Notes: generated by a model not told the origin, from the letters alone. Numbered from the stretch's first letter, positions 1 to 11,314 are shown. The stretch: DNA of 64,000 bases from Volvox africanus (GCA_030268105.1 BSDZ01000086.1:1054001-1118000); one strand, 5' to 3'. A program made the numbers and translations.

Positions 1-7
1 GGAGCAC

Positions 8-1234
8 TTGGAGCATCTTCGGCTCGTGCTTGACGTTATGAGGCGGGAGCAATTATTTGCTAAACGCGCCAAATGCTTTTGGGCGCAGCCTCAGGTGGAA
101 TATTTGGGCCACATTGTGTCGGCCACCGGTGTGAAGATGGACCCGCGGAAGGTCACCGTGGTTCGCGATTGGCCCGCGCCTCAGAACCTCACGGAGCTGC
201 GTAAGTTCCTTGGCTTGACCAATTATTTCCGAAAGTTCATTGAAAAATATTCCATCATTGCGGCCCCGCTTACTAACTTAACTCGCAAAGGTGTTTTCGT
301 TTCGCTCGAGTCGTGGACGTCGCAATGCCAGCGGGCATTCGAAGAGCTCAAACGAATCGTTGCCGAAGATGTCACCCTTGCATTCCCTGATTACTCGTTG
401 CCATTTCGTGTTGAGGTAGTGTCTGATGCCTCAATATTTGGAAGCGGCGCTGTATTGTTACAGGAAGGGCGACCGATCGCCTTCACGAGTAAGAAGTTTT
501 CTGGTGCGGAGATTCGCTACACCACCGGGGAACAAGAGCTTCTGGCCGTGCTGCATGCTTTAAAGGAATGGCGCTGTTACCTCGAGGGACGCCCGTTTAC
601 TTTAAAGACTGACCATAAGCCCCTAACGTTTTTGCAAAGCGTTCCGATGTTGAACCGCCGTCAGGCTAGGTGGATGGAATACCTAGCTAGGTTCGACTGC
701 ACCTGGGAGTATATTTCTGGTAAATTGAATATTGCCGATGCTCTCAGTCGACATCCGTCGCTACACACTGCAATTTTGGCAGCGCCCGTCGTGCGGCCGC
801 GTAGCGAGGAGGTACCGATCGCGACGGACCTCGCGGAGCGGTTGAAGGTTGCCTACAATGCAGACGCCTGGTTCTCAGAGCCGGCTAATGTAGAATACCT
901 TCACAAGCAGAATGGCCTTTGGCTACGGACGGAGGGTGCAGCTACGCAAATCGTCGTTCCGAACGACGACGCGCTACGCTACGACATCCTTGCGTGGTTC
1001 CACGAGGACCCGTTAGCAGGACACCCTGGTAGCAAGCGATTGATCGACTTGGTGCAACGTTCCTTTTGGTGGCCTCGTTTGGCTAAGGATGCGGCGAACT
1101 TCGTCCAGACATGCAGTCTGTGCCAGCACAATAAGGCTTTGTCCGGTAAGGGCCATGGGTTGTTGCAACCGTTGCCTGTCCCGGATGCGCCTTGGGAAAG
1201 TGTTTCCATGGACTTCGTAGCTGCCCAAAACTGA
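8..1234 (+). pseudogene. Family A pol: RT C-terminus, RNase H, integrase N-terminus (frameshifted)
   Basis: Reading open from the window edge. It holds the RT thumb/connection motif [10 protein letters not shown] (about residues 36-45), the RNase H motif [13 protein letters not shown] (about 140), the tether motif TDHKPLTF (about 202) and ADALSRHPS (about 244). An integrase zinc finger follows, with HEDPLAGHPGSKR and CSLCQHNK (about residues 333-376). The frame ends in VSMDFVAAQN and a stop. The intact family D/B version reads MDFVVALPKTEGGY at this point, so about five bases are missing and integrase is thrown out of frame. The product would replicate and integrate element RNA in the nucleus if intact. 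As it stands it is broken. Confidence 0.9.
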
Positions 1235-1250
1235 GGGGGGATATGATGCT

Positions 1251-2297
1251 GTGTTCGTAATGGTCAATCGTCTGACTAAGATGGTTCACCTAGCACCATG
1301 CACATCATCCTGCACGGCTGAGCAAACCGCACGTTTGTTTTTCGATAATGTGGTTCGGTTACACGGGGTTCCCAAAAATGTGATCTCGGACCGCGGTGGA
1401 CAGTTCACGTCTAAGTTTTGGGAAGCGCTCTGCAAGCTAGTTGGCATGCGCGTCAACCTGAGCACGGCGTATCACCCGCAGACTGATGGTCAAACCGAAC
1501 GCACAAACCGCACGTTGGGTGATATGTTGCGCAATTATGCTGGTCGCACACCACTCGTTTGGGATACGTATTTGACTGCGGCAGAATTCGCGCTTAACAA
1601 TGCTGTTAACCGCTCTACAGGCAAAAGTCCGTTCTTTCTTAACTACGGGTTTCATCCCGCGCTACCCGTGTGGCGTGAGTTGGAAGTGAACGTGCCTGCT
1701 GCTAAACTTTTTGCCAAGTCTTTTATGTCCCGAATCACAGACGCGAAGTCGTGTTTGGACGCGGCGCAGCAACGAACGACGGAATACTACAACAAATCCA
1801 AGCAGGATGTGACGTTTTCGGAAGGGCAACTCTTGTTGCTAAGCACCAAGAACTTGCGTTCCTTGGCCGACGGATCCCGAAAACTCTTACCCCGCTGGAT
1901 TGGTCCGTATCCTGTCATGCGCATGGTTGGGAATGTGGCTGTGGAGCTTGCATTGCCCGCTGATATGACCATTCACCCCACGTTTCACGTATCGCTTGTT
2001 CGTCCATATCGTGGTACGGAACCCGTCCCTGAGCCTGCTAACGCCCCCGCAGCGATCGAACCAGTTCCCGAGACCTGGATCGCTGGTAAACAGAAGTTTT
2101 ACGATGTGGAGCGGGTGTTAGATTATCGCGTGCGTCGTGTGGGCCGACACCGACGTAAGCGGACAGTACACGAGTACTTGGTTAAGTGGACAGAGTATAC
2201 CGACGAACACAACTCATGGGAACCGGCACGCAACTTCTCACAGGACATGAAGCCCCTGCTCGAAGAAGCCCGCAAACGTGCCACGCAAGCCCAATGA
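1251..2297 (+). pseudogene. Family A integrase core and chromodomain
   Basis: Continuation of the polyprotein after the frameshift. It carries the integrase core: the start of the core motif NRLTKMVHLAPC, the second catalytic Asp in VISDRGGQFTSKFW, and the glutamate in TAYHPQTDGQTERTNR. The GPY/F-like segment RWIGPYPVMRM follows. The C-terminal chromodomain is marked by YDVERVLDYR, HEYLVKWTEY and HNSWEPARNF, with the aromatic cage largely kept. In chromoviruses this domain directs integration toward particular chromatin. The stop at 2295-2297 is followed by about 60 bases and the 3' LTR. Confidence 0.92.
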
Positions 2298-2339
2298 CCC
2301 TTGCAGTCGATGCTGTATGAAGCAGCGAGGACGCTGCAT

Positions 2340-2356
2340 ACGGGAGGGGGGATAAT
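2340..2356 (+). promoter_or_regulatory. Polypurine tract of family A copy 1
   Basis: A purine-rich run, ACGGGAGGGGGGATAAT, sits directly before the LTR start TGTTGTGC. This is the expected place for the primer of plus-strand DNA synthesis. The same tract precedes the 3' LTR of the minus-strand A and B copies (seen as CCCCCCTCCCGT at 5531-5542 and 19981-19992). Confidence 0.75.
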
Positions 2357-3180
2357 TGTTGTGCTACGGTTCGTTTCCCGCCGATGCGTAGGTCGATGTG
2401 ATCCTACAAGGCGAAGTGCTATTGTGATGAACACATTGCATATGAATGAATCTGCATGATATAAATGTATTCGTGTACATTTATATATGCATTTGGCATG
2501 TTGTCATTATCCATCGCGACATCGCATCATGGCAAATCCGCCTAGCATGCATGAAAGCCCGAAGCATTGAAGTGCGCATTATGCTCGTGCTACGAAACGA
2601 TAAGTAATGTTATCTGATATAATATTACTTCATTACAGCACATGTTGAGAGCGCCACACTCGTCGCGATACATGCCCTGCAACCGGATATCGTTATCCGG
2701 ACCCTTGCATCATGCGAATGCCGGAAAGGCTTATACGTTGTTATGCGTAGACATCGCCTAGACGCAGTAGGGTTGTCACATCTAGGATCGGCCTCCTGAT
2801 GTGAATCGTACGGCATTGCGATGCTGCGAGTATAACAGATGCGAGGACGGCTAAGCAAAATAAGACATTCGATACCGGAGAACACTTGTGTGTTCTATAT
2901 TACTATTGCTATACGCTATTCTACTTAGCCCGAGCTAAGCCTGAACTTCGCTAATCACCGCCGCATGATGATTGCTTGCTTCTGGCGCTGACGGCGATTT
3001 CGTCCATTGCATCGTTCCGATCTGTAAGACTGTAAGTTATATCTCTCTTCGTCTTGAAGTCTTCCGCTGTCTCTGTTTGCTCCCGCTTGCCTTGCTGTAC
3101 TTGCAAGTGCTCGCGCATCGGTGTCGAAAATCTCAAGACGTGCAGATACTTATGAGCAAACGCGAACGAGAGGTACAACA
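2357..3180 (+). repeat. 3' LTR of family A copy 1
   Basis: An 824-bp LTR starting TGTTGTGC and ending GGTACAACA. The same sequence recurs at 4709-5524 (reverse), 9724-10556 (reverse) and 27097-27930 (forward). It is AT-richer than the internal region and contains TATA-like stretches (for example near 2480). Its end is sharp because position 3181 enters family B sequence. Confidence 0.93.
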
Positions 3181-4708
3181 ACCTTCGAGGTAACAGCACC
3201 ACTCCTTCAAAGCATGTAGAGCTGCCAACAGCTCCTGCTCTCCGGTTGCATATCGGGTCTCTGCACCCGAGAACTTCTTACTCGTGAAGGCGATCGGTTG
3301 TCCTTCCTGTAACAATACAGCGCCACTTCCATGCAAGGAAGCATCCGATATAACTTCAACACGGAATGGCAACGAGTAATCAGGGAAAGAGAGGGTAACG
3401 TCTCGGCGACGATTCGCTTGAGCTCTTCGAATGCCCGCTGACATGCGGGTGTCCAGGCTTCGAGGGAAGCGAAACCTCCTTTCTTCGTCAAATTCGTAAG
3501 CGGGGCCGCAATAATGGAGTATTTATTGATAAACTTACGGATGTAGTTGGTCAAACCCAAGAACTGGCGTAGTTTGGTGAGATTCTGCGGCGCGGGCCAC
3601 TCGCGAACCACAGCTACTTTCTGAGGGTCCATCCTTATTCCAGTGGCCGACACGATGTGGCCCAAATACTCCACCTGAGGCTGCGCCCAAAAACACTTGG
3701 CGTGTTTAGCAAACAATTGCTCCCGCTTCATCACCTCAAGCATGAGCTCGAGATGCTTCAGGTGCTCCTCGCGCGTCTTGGAATATATTAAAATATCATC
3801 CAAATAGCAAACGACGAACCTGTCGATATACGGTCTGAACATGCGATCCATCACTGCTTGAAATGTGGCAGGCGCATTAGTAAGTCCAAACGACAAGACC
3901 GTGTACTCAAAGTGACCAAAGGGGGTCCGAAAAGCGGTTTTCGGAATATCAGAGGCAGCAATGCGTATCTGATTATACCCTTGTTCAAGGTCAATCGAGG
4001 AAAAATAAGCTGAGCCCTTCAGCTTATCGAGCAGGTCATCAATGCGCGGCAAAGGGTAGCGATTTTTAATCGTGGTCGCATTCAAGCCCCTATAATCAAT
4101 GCACATCCGCAACGTCCCATCCTTCTTACTGACAAACAATATCGGCGCAGAATATGGCGATGTGCTGGGCCGAATCATACCATTTGCGAGCAGATCCCCC
4201 ACTTGCTGCTTCATCCGCTCAATTTTGGCAGCCTAACCTGTATATAGGTTGTGAAACGGATTGCGCTCGAACACAAAGGGGATCATATAATCAGCAGGTA
4301 ACATAGGTGGGAGCCCCAGGATGACATATGCATCAGTATAATTTGGCAATGGGGGGGCTGCGACCTCAGGATCTTTCACAAGAGACTGCGCGGTGGTAAC
4401 AATCAATTGCACCCAAGGCCTCGCAAGCAATTCATGGATGCCTTCCCTTATCACTTGATAAGCTACTCTTTCATCCTTCAAGCTTGGGTTCTTTATTTCA
4501 GCGGACGAACGCCGCTAACGAAATTAACCACAGGCTCCGCACAGTTCCGCCCTCCTCTGGTGTGACATCTTAGTACGACAGACAAGGTACCTTAAGCGAT
4601 AGGTTCCCTTTTGCACAATGGCCAGTTGTGCTGGATTCCATATCCATGCGCACGCGGTACTGTCGTTATGTCGCGGCACCCAATGTCCATGTAGTGCTGT
4701 CTCAGAGA
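3181..4708 (-). mobile_element. Family B internal fragment trapped between two A copies
   Basis: A 1,528-bp segment that corresponds base for base, without length change, to 21743-23270 of the full B element. Only scattered substitutions are seen (for example at 3541, 3902, 4044 and 4267). It lacks both LTRs. Its left edge is the end of A copy 1 and its right edge is the start of the A copy 2 LTR. It is therefore a remnant whose ends were replaced by A insertions or recombination. Confidence 0.9.
3207..4214 (-). pseudogene. Family B reverse transcriptase fragment
   Basis: The minus frame holds RT motifs: [20 protein letters not shown] near the start, [11 protein letters not shown], the catalytic YLDDILIYS (about residues 138-146) and [10 protein letters not shown]. 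The frame breaks after ELKRIVAE, where one base is missing before the normal [13 protein letters not shown] segment. That segment continues in another frame and is cut at 3181 by the A LTR. The same missing base is present in the full B copy, so it predates their separation. The segment 4233-4481 is the upstream, out-of-frame protease-RT linker of the same polyprotein. Confidence 0.88.
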
Positions 4709-5524
4709 TGTTGTACTTCTCCTTCGTGTTTGCTCATAAGTATCTGCGCATCTGAAGGCTTTCGACACTGATGCGTGAGCACTTGCGAGTACAGCAAGGC
4801 AAGCGCGAGCAAACAGAGACAGCGGAAGACTTTAAGACAAGTCTTACAGATCGAAGTGGTGCAATGGACGAAATCACCGTCAGCGCCGGAAGCAAGCAAT
4901 CATCACGCGGTGGTGATAAGCAAAGTTCAGGCTTAGCTCGGGCTAAGTAGAAGAGCGTATAGCAATAATAGTGTAGAACACACGAGTGTTCTCCGGTATC
5001 GAATGTCTTATCTTGCTTAGCTGTCCTCGCATCTGTTATACTCGCAGCATCGCAATGCCGTATGATTCACACTAGGAGGCCGATCCTAAGTGTGACAACC
5101 CTACTGCGTGTAGGCAATGTCCATGTATAACAACCGATAAGCCTTTCCGGCATTCACATGATGCAAGGGTCCGAATAACAATATTCGGTTGCAAGGCATG
5201 CATTGCGATGAGTGCGGCACTCTCAACGTGTGCTGTAATGAAGTAACATTATATCCAATAATATTACTTATCATTTCGTAGCACGAGCATAATGCGCACT
5301 TCAATGATTCGGTATTTCATGCATGCTAGGCGGATTTGCCATGATGCGATGTCGTGATGGATAATGGTGTCATGCCAAATGCATATATAAATATATACGA
5401 ATACATTTATATCATGCAAGTTCATTCATATGCATTGATGGTTCATGCGTTCATCAAGATAGCACTTCGCCTCGTAGGGTTGCATTGACCTACGCATCGG
5501 CGGGAAACGAACCGTAGCACAACA
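4709..5524 (-). repeat. 3' LTR of family A copy 2
   Basis: 816 bp. On the plus strand it starts TGTTGTACTTCTCC and ends CCGTAGCACAACA, the reverse complement of the LTR at 2357-3180. It differs from its partner LTR (9724-10556) by several substitutions and small length changes, so this insertion is older than C. Confidence 0.92.
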
Positions 5525-5583
5525 ATTATCCCCCCTCCCGTATGCAGCGTCCTCGCTGCTTCATACAGCATCGACTGCAGGGG

Positions 5584-6629
5584 TCATTGGGCTTGCGTGG
5601 CACGTTTGCGGGCTTCGTCGAGCAGGGGCTTCATGTCCTGCGAGAAGTTGCGTGCCGGTTCCCACGAGTTGTGCTCGCTGGTATACCCTGTCCACTTGAC
5701 CAAGTACTCATGTACTGTCCGCTTACGTCGGTGTCGGCCCACACGACGCGTGCGATAATCTAACACCCGCTCCACATCGTAAAACTTCTGTTTGCCAGCG
5801 ATCCAGGTCTCGGGAACTGGTTCAATCGCTGCGGGGGCGTTAGCAGGCTCAGGGATGGGTTCCGTACCACAATAAGGACGGACAAGCGATACATGAAATA
5901 TGGGGTGAATGGTCATATCAGCGGGCAATGCAAGCTCCACAGCCACATTCCCAACCATGCGCACGACAGGATACAGACCAATCCACGGGGGTAAGAGTTT
6001 CGGGATCCGTCAGCCAAGGAACGTAAGGTCTTGGTGCTTAGCAACACAAGTTGCCCTTCCGAAAACGTCACATCCTGCTTGGATTTGTTGTAGTATTCCG
6101 TCGTTCGTTGCTGCGCCGCATCCAAACACGACTTCGCGTCTGTGATTCGGGACATAAAAGACTTGGCAAAAAGTTTAGCAGCAGGCACGTTCACTTCTAA
6201 CTCACGCCACACGGGTAGTGCAGGATGAAACCCGTAGTTAAGAAAGAATGGACTTTTGCCTGTAGAGCGGTTAACAGTGTTGTTAAGCACAAATTCTGCC
6301 ACAGTCAAATACGTATCCCAAACGAGTGGTGTGCGACCAGCATAATTGCGCAACATATCACCCAACGTGCGGTTTGTGCGTTCGGTTTGACCATCAGTCT
6401 GCGGGTGATACGCTGTGCTCAGGTTGACGCGCATGCCAACTAGCTTGCAGAGCGCTTCCCAAAACTTAGACGTGAACTGCCCACCGTGATCCGAGATCAC
6501 GTTTTTGGGAACCCCGTGTAACCGAACCACATTGTCGAAAAACAAGCTTGCGGTTTGCTCAGCCGTGCAGGATGATGTGCATGGTGCTAGGTGAACCATC
6601 TTAGTCAGACGATTGACCATTACGAACAC
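5584..6629 (-). pseudogene. Family A copy 2 integrase core and chromodomain (frameshifted)
   Basis: Two overlapping minus frames: 6629-5913 (integrase core with VISDHGGQFTSKFW, where Arg is replaced by His, and YHPQTDGQTERTNR) and 5964-5584 (RMVGNVAVELALPAD, then the chromodomain with YDVERVLDYRTRR and HEYLVKWTGY). The break falls near 5990, in the GPY/F segment. Closely similar to the 1251-2297 copy. Confidence 0.88.
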
Positions 6630-6645
6630 AGCATCATATCCCCCC

Positions 6646-8250
6646 TCAGTTTTGGGCAGCTACGAAGTCCATGGAAACACTTTCCCAAGGCGCATCCGGG
6701 ACAGGCAACGGTTGCAACAACCCGTGGCCCTTACCAGACAAAGCCTTATTGCGCTGGCACAGACTGCATGTCTGTACAAAGTTCGCCGCATCCTTAACCA
6801 AGCGAGGCCACCAAAAGGAACGTTGCACCAAGTCGACCAACCGCTTGCTACCAGGGTGTCCTGCTAACGGGTCCTCGTGGAACCGCGCAAGGATATCGAA
6901 GTGTAGCGCGTCGTCGTTCGGAACGATGATTTGCGTAGCTGCACCCTCCGTCCGTAGCCAAAGGCCATTCTGCTTGTGAAGGTATTCTACATTAGCCGGC
7001 TCCGAGAACCAGGCATCTGCGTTGTAGGCAACCTTCAACCGCTCTGTGAGGTCCGTCACGATCGGCACCTCCTCGTTATGCGATCGCACGACGGGCGCTG
7101 CCAAAATTGCAGCGTGTAGCGACGGATGTCGACTGAGAGCATCGGCAATATTCAATTTACCAGAAATATACTCCCAGGTGCAGTCGAACCTAGCTAGGTA
7201 TTCCATCCACCTAGCCTGACGGCGGTTCAACGTCAGAAGGCTTTGCAAAAACGTTAGGGGCTTGTGGTCAGTCTTTAAAATAAATGGGCGTCCCTCGAGG
7301 TAACAGCGCCATTCCTTTAAAGCATGCAGTACTGCCAGAAGCTCCTGTTCCCCGGTGGTGTAGTGAATCTCCGCACCAGAAAACTTCTTACTCGTGAAGG
7401 CCATCGGTCGCCCTTCCTGTAACAATACAGCGCCGCTTCCAAATACTGAAGCATCAGACACTACTTCAACATGAAACGGCAACGAGTAATCAGGGAATGC
7501 AAGGGTGACATCTTTGGCAACGGTTCGCTTGAGCTCTTCGAATGCCCGCTGGCATTGTGACGTCCACGACTCGAGCGAAACGAAAACGCCTTTGCGAGTT
7601 AAATTAGTAAGCGGGGCCGCAATGATGGAATATTTTTCAATGAACTTTCGGAAATAATTGGTCAAGCCAAGGAACTTACGCAGCTCCGTGAGGTTCTGAG
7701 GCGCGGGCCAGTCGCGAACCACGGCGACCTTCCGCGGGTCCATCTTCACACCGGTGGCCGACACAATGTGGCCCAAATATTCCACCTTAGGCTGCGCCCA
7801 AAAGCATTTGGCGCGTTTAGCAAACAATTGCTCCCGCCTCATAACATCGAGCACGAGCTGAAGATGCTCCAAGTGCTCCTCGCGCGTCTTAGAATAAACC
7901 AAGATGTCATCCAGGTAGCAAACAACGAACCTGTCGATAAACGGCCTAAACATTCGGTCCATGACCGCCTGAAACGTCGCAGGGGCATTAGTCAACCCAA
8001 ACAATAGGACCGTATACTCGAAGTGACCGAAAGGCGTCCGAAAAGCGGTTTTCGGAATATCAGAGGCAGCGATGCAAATCTGATTATAGCCCTGTTGCAA
8101 GTCAGTCGAGGAGAAATAAGCCGAGCCCTTCAGCTTATCCAACAGGTCATCAACGCGTGGCAAAGGGTAGCGATTCTTCACCGTACTCGCATTCAACCCC
8201 CGGTAATCAATGCACATGCGCAAGGTCCCATCCTTCTTACCGACGAACAA
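6646..8250 (-). pseudogene. Family A copy 2 RT, RNase H and integrase N-terminus
   Basis: The minus frame begins within RT at [16 protein letters not shown]. It holds YLDDILVYSKT (the catalytic Asp pair), [10 protein letters not shown], the RNase H segment DASVFGSGAVLL and the zinc finger HEDPLAGHPGSKR with CSLCQRNK. It ends in VSMDFVAAQN plus a stop, the same out-of-frame ending as copy 1. Upstream of about 8240 this frame runs through gag sequence in the wrong register and is not meaningful. Confidence 0.88.
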
Positions 8251-9334
8251 GCTGGTACCGCTGAGGTACAAACGGCGGCAGTAACGGGCAATCCTTCGTA
8301 GGATGACTCTCCGCGCACCGTAGACAAACATTGGCCACTTTCCAACGCTCGAATTCGGAACGATTGCAATTCCATTTAGGCATAAACGAGTCATCCGTGC
8401 GAGTCCGCTTTGCATTGGGGTCAGAGCGCTGTGCGGCTGCCGTCGACGGCGCACCACCACGCTTCCTGCTCTTAGCCGGGTCCGAGCTCGGACCTGCTCC
8501 CCCTGACCCACGGACACCCGAGCTAGCGCCCCTGCGCGCCTTGTGTTGCCGGTTGCTGCGTCGCGTCGCGGCAGTAGGCGTGGGGCGGGTCGCTCCGAGT
8601 TCCTGGTCGAGAGCTACAGCTTCCCCAGGCGGATCCTGCACTTGCACGGCATTTGCACGAGGGACAGACATGACTTCTTCCTCACCGGCAAGGAGTCGTA
8701 TCTCCGTACCCTTAGCAAAAGTGACCAAGGCATCATGCGACTTGATCGGCACCCCAGCCAAGTCAGTAGCGCACCATTTAGCCAACAGTTTCGTCAGGCC
8801 TCGCTTAAACCAAAAGACACGTTCGGTTTCGGTGAGATCAGCAATGGGGGTCACTAGTGCTTCGAAGCGTGACTGGTACGCAGGTACATTTTCACCCCGA
8901 CGCATGTGGTAACTACCGGCCGCCAAGACCTTACGAGCCTCCACATCACGTGCTTGCACCTCAGTAGCGAACCGTGAGAGCAAAGCGGCGATCATCTCGT
9001 CAAAAGTATAGTCGCCCCGGGCGGTGGTCCATTCGTGATACCAGTCCTTCGCTGAGCCCTCAAGGGTGTTACCAACGAAGAGACACCTGATACCATCATT
9101 ATCGCCACCATGAACAGCCTGGAGATACTTTTTAGCGTCACGCACGTACGCACGAGTTGCATCGGCTATGCTATGCCCTGGTGTCTTTTCAGTCAGCGAG
9201 ATATTGAGCCTAGGAACGGGAATTGACAATCTCATCACCTCAGGGATGTCATCGTGACCTCGTGCTTGAGGTAATGGCAGTACCCTAGATTTGCGTAATA
9301 GAAGCCGACTTCTATCGCAAGGGCAAGAGTACAA
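8237..9334 (-). pseudogene. Family A gag, fused by deletion to RT
   Basis: Gag-like nucleocapsid precursor. It has the retrotransposon gag segment CLFVGNTLEGSAKDWYHEW (about residues 100-120), FEALVTPIADLTETERVFWF, a basic low-complexity tail and one zinc knuckle CLRCAESHPTKDC (C-X2-C-X3-H-X4-C, about residues 340-352). The first in-frame ATG is at 9235, and the frame is open upstream of it without an ATG. The C-terminus PFVPQRYQLVRR is the deletion junction where RT sequence begins in another frame. Confidence 0.85.
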
Positions 9335-9706
9335 AACGACCTACCGACAGTACTCTTGAGAAGATTCAGTAAACTCAGCAAGTACTTGCCCAGCTGAGTC
9401 CTGATCTCCGTAGTTTGGGCGATGAGAGTCACCAAATGGTCCGGACGAAAGCCGGTCTCAGTCGCCGCGGCAAGCAATGCCGGTGCACTGAGATTACCTG
9501 CGACTCAGAGCGTACACTTACACAACAAGTGCAGCAATCTAGACAAAAGCAATTAAGCGATTACAAACCAGAAGCAGCGGCATCCAATACGGCGCGGCCT
9601 AGGTCTTCGGCAAAAGTATCTAGCGGTCCTCGTGATTCGTCGCTGGAACTCGCCATAGAAAGAACCTACTTCCGATTAGACAAAGAGAGACAGTTAGGCA
9701 ACGAAC

Positions 9707-9720
9707 CTGTCTCGATACCA
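9707..9720 (-). promoter_or_regulatory. Primer-binding site of family A copy 2
   Basis: On the minus strand TGGTATCGAGACAG lies three bases inside the 5' LTR. TGG matches a tRNA 3' CCA end. The same core (TGGTA-N-YGARAC) is found at this place in B (25405-25418), C (17593-17606) and D (27065-27078). The primer tRNA is not identified. Confidence 0.65.
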
Positions 9721-9723
9721 ATT

Positions 9724-10556
9724 TGTTGTACCTCTCCTTTGTGTTTGCTCATAAGTATCTGCGCGTCTGAAGGCTTTCGACACCGATGCACGAGCACTTG
9801 CAAGTACAACAAGACAAGCGCGAGCAAACAGAGACAGCGGAAGACTTCAAACAAGAAGAGATATAACTTACAGTCTTACAGATCGAAGCGGTGCAATGGA
9901 CGTAATCACCGTCGGCGCCGGAAGCAAGCAATCATCACGCGGTGGTGAATAGCGAAGTTTAGGCTTAGCTCGGGCTAAGTAGAATAGCGTATAGTAATAA
10001 TAGCGTAGAACACACGAGTGTTCTCCGGTATCGAATGTCTTATCTTGCTTAGCCGTCCTCGCATCTGTTATACTCGCAGCATCGCAATGTCGTACGATTC
10101 ACACTAGGAGGCCGATCCTAAGTGTGACAACCCTACTGCGTATAGGCGATGTCCAAGCATAACAACGTATAAGCCTTTCTGGCATTCGCATGATGCAAGG
10201 GTCCGAATAACGATATTCGGTTGCAAGGCATGCATTGCGACGAGTGCGGCGCTCTCAACGTGTGCTGTAATGAAGTAATATTATATCAAATAATATTACT
10301 TATCGTTTCGTAGCACGAGCATAATGCGCACTTCAATGATTCGGTATTTCATGCATGCTAGGCGGATTTGCCATGATGCGATGTCGCGATGGATAATGAC
10401 AACATGCCAAATGTATATATAAATGTATGCGAATACATTTATATCATGCAGGTTTATTCATATGCAATGATCATTCATGCGTTCGTCAAAATAGCATTTT
10501 GCCTGGTAGGGTCGCATCGACCTACGCATCGGCAGGAAATGAACCGTAGCACAACA
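9724..10556 (-). repeat. 5' LTR of family A copy 2
   Basis: 833 bp, plus-strand start TGTTGTACCTCTCC and end CCGTAGCACAACA. It precedes the primer-binding site and gag of the minus-strand element. Pol II promoter elements are expected here from family knowledge, but no specific box was assigned. Confidence 0.92.
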
Positions 10557-10892
10557 TATAGCGCTGTCTCCAAGAGACCTTGTAGCACTTATTGGGCCCT
10601 AACACACAGAGGGTCTATCGATAGACTAAGGGTGATTCCGCCCATGATGGGATGCTTGCCCTCTCATTCGGGGTAACCTGAGTGATCAGACGATTACGGG
10701 AATGATCCCGCTGCATTTATCCACTTAACCAAGATAAAGTCGTCAATGACACCTGTAACATGTGAGTGTCTCCAATATTCGACCAACAAAGTCGACTTCA
10801 CTAACACTGAAAAGTATTCAGTTGGGACTGGCTCTACAATAGCCATGAAGACCCCCAAGCGACCAAAAACAGTGATAAGTCTGTCGTTAGGG
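10557..10892 (-). mobile_element. Family D fragment (gag-pol spacer) left of the C insertion
   Basis: Resembles 23250-23690 of element B (for example CTAACAC-CAGAGGGTCT, ACTAAGGGTGATTC, GATGGGATGCTT) with clear divergence. It continues across the C insertion into 18037 onward, because C sits in a TAGGG duplication. It is therefore the minus-strand downstream part of the D element whose gag lies at 18.3-19.1 and 26.3-26.6 kb. No intact reading frame. Confidence 0.8.
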
Positions 10893-11314
10893 TGTTGTAT
10901 ATGGTACCCACGAAGGGTGGTATCAAAAGATACCGGTTGTTGTGCCAGAGCCCGATTAAGTAGAGCCGCCGACTAGGTCGTACTTGAGAGACCATAAGGC
11001 CTCGAACCGGGCGTGACCTTCAGAAGTCACCACTACAACCGGAGATTCAGTGAACCAGGAACCAGATGTTCCACCATTTACCATTCAGGCGGTAAATGGC
11101 CCATTCCATACAGGTTATGGAGTAACCGACAGGTTCGGATGTTTCAGGAAATCGGTTAGTATTGGTCGTCGACAGCCGAGACCAAATCCACAAATCGAAT
11201 GCTAGATGGGAACATGAAACGGTTAATCTGATAATTAAATATATTATATCATAAAATAATAAACAGATAATTATTATACTTAATGAATTACCAAAATGCA
11301 TTAAGGATACAACA
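10893..11314 (-). repeat. 3' LTR of element C
   Basis: 422 bp, TGTTGTATATGG to GGATACAACA on the plus strand. Identical to 17610-18031 except for one CpG/CpA difference (AAACGGTTA here, AAACAGTTA there). Confidence 0.96.

Larger units (their letters stand above)
1..3180 (+). mobile_element. Ty3/gypsy chromodomain retrotransposon, family A copy 1 (5' part outside window)
   Basis: The window opens inside the reverse transcriptase of an LTR retrotransposon read on the plus strand. It continues through RNase H, a zinc-binding H2C2 region, integrase and a C-terminal chromodomain. A purine-rich tract (GGGAGGGGGG, ending just before 2357) and the 3' LTR (2357-3180) follow. Domain order RT-RNaseH-integrase identifies Ty3/gypsy, and the chromodomain identifies the chromovirus branch. 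The polyprotein is split by a frameshift near 1230. The sequence right of the LTR (3181 on) is the interior of a different element in the opposite orientation. The 5' half lies outside the window, so its target duplication cannot be checked. Confidence 0.93.
4709..10556 (-). mobile_element. Ty3/gypsy family A copy 2, both LTRs, internally deleted
   Basis: A minus-strand element bounded by LTRs at 9724-10556 (5') and 4709-5524 (3'). Its order is gag, RT, RNase H, integrase, chromodomain. The gag C-terminus runs straight into the middle of RT near 8240, so protease and the first RT motifs are absent. Integrase carries the same frameshift as copy 1. The flanks AGAGA (left) and TATAG (right) do not match, so there is no target duplication. 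It is non-autonomous and probably altered by recombination. Confidence 0.92.
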
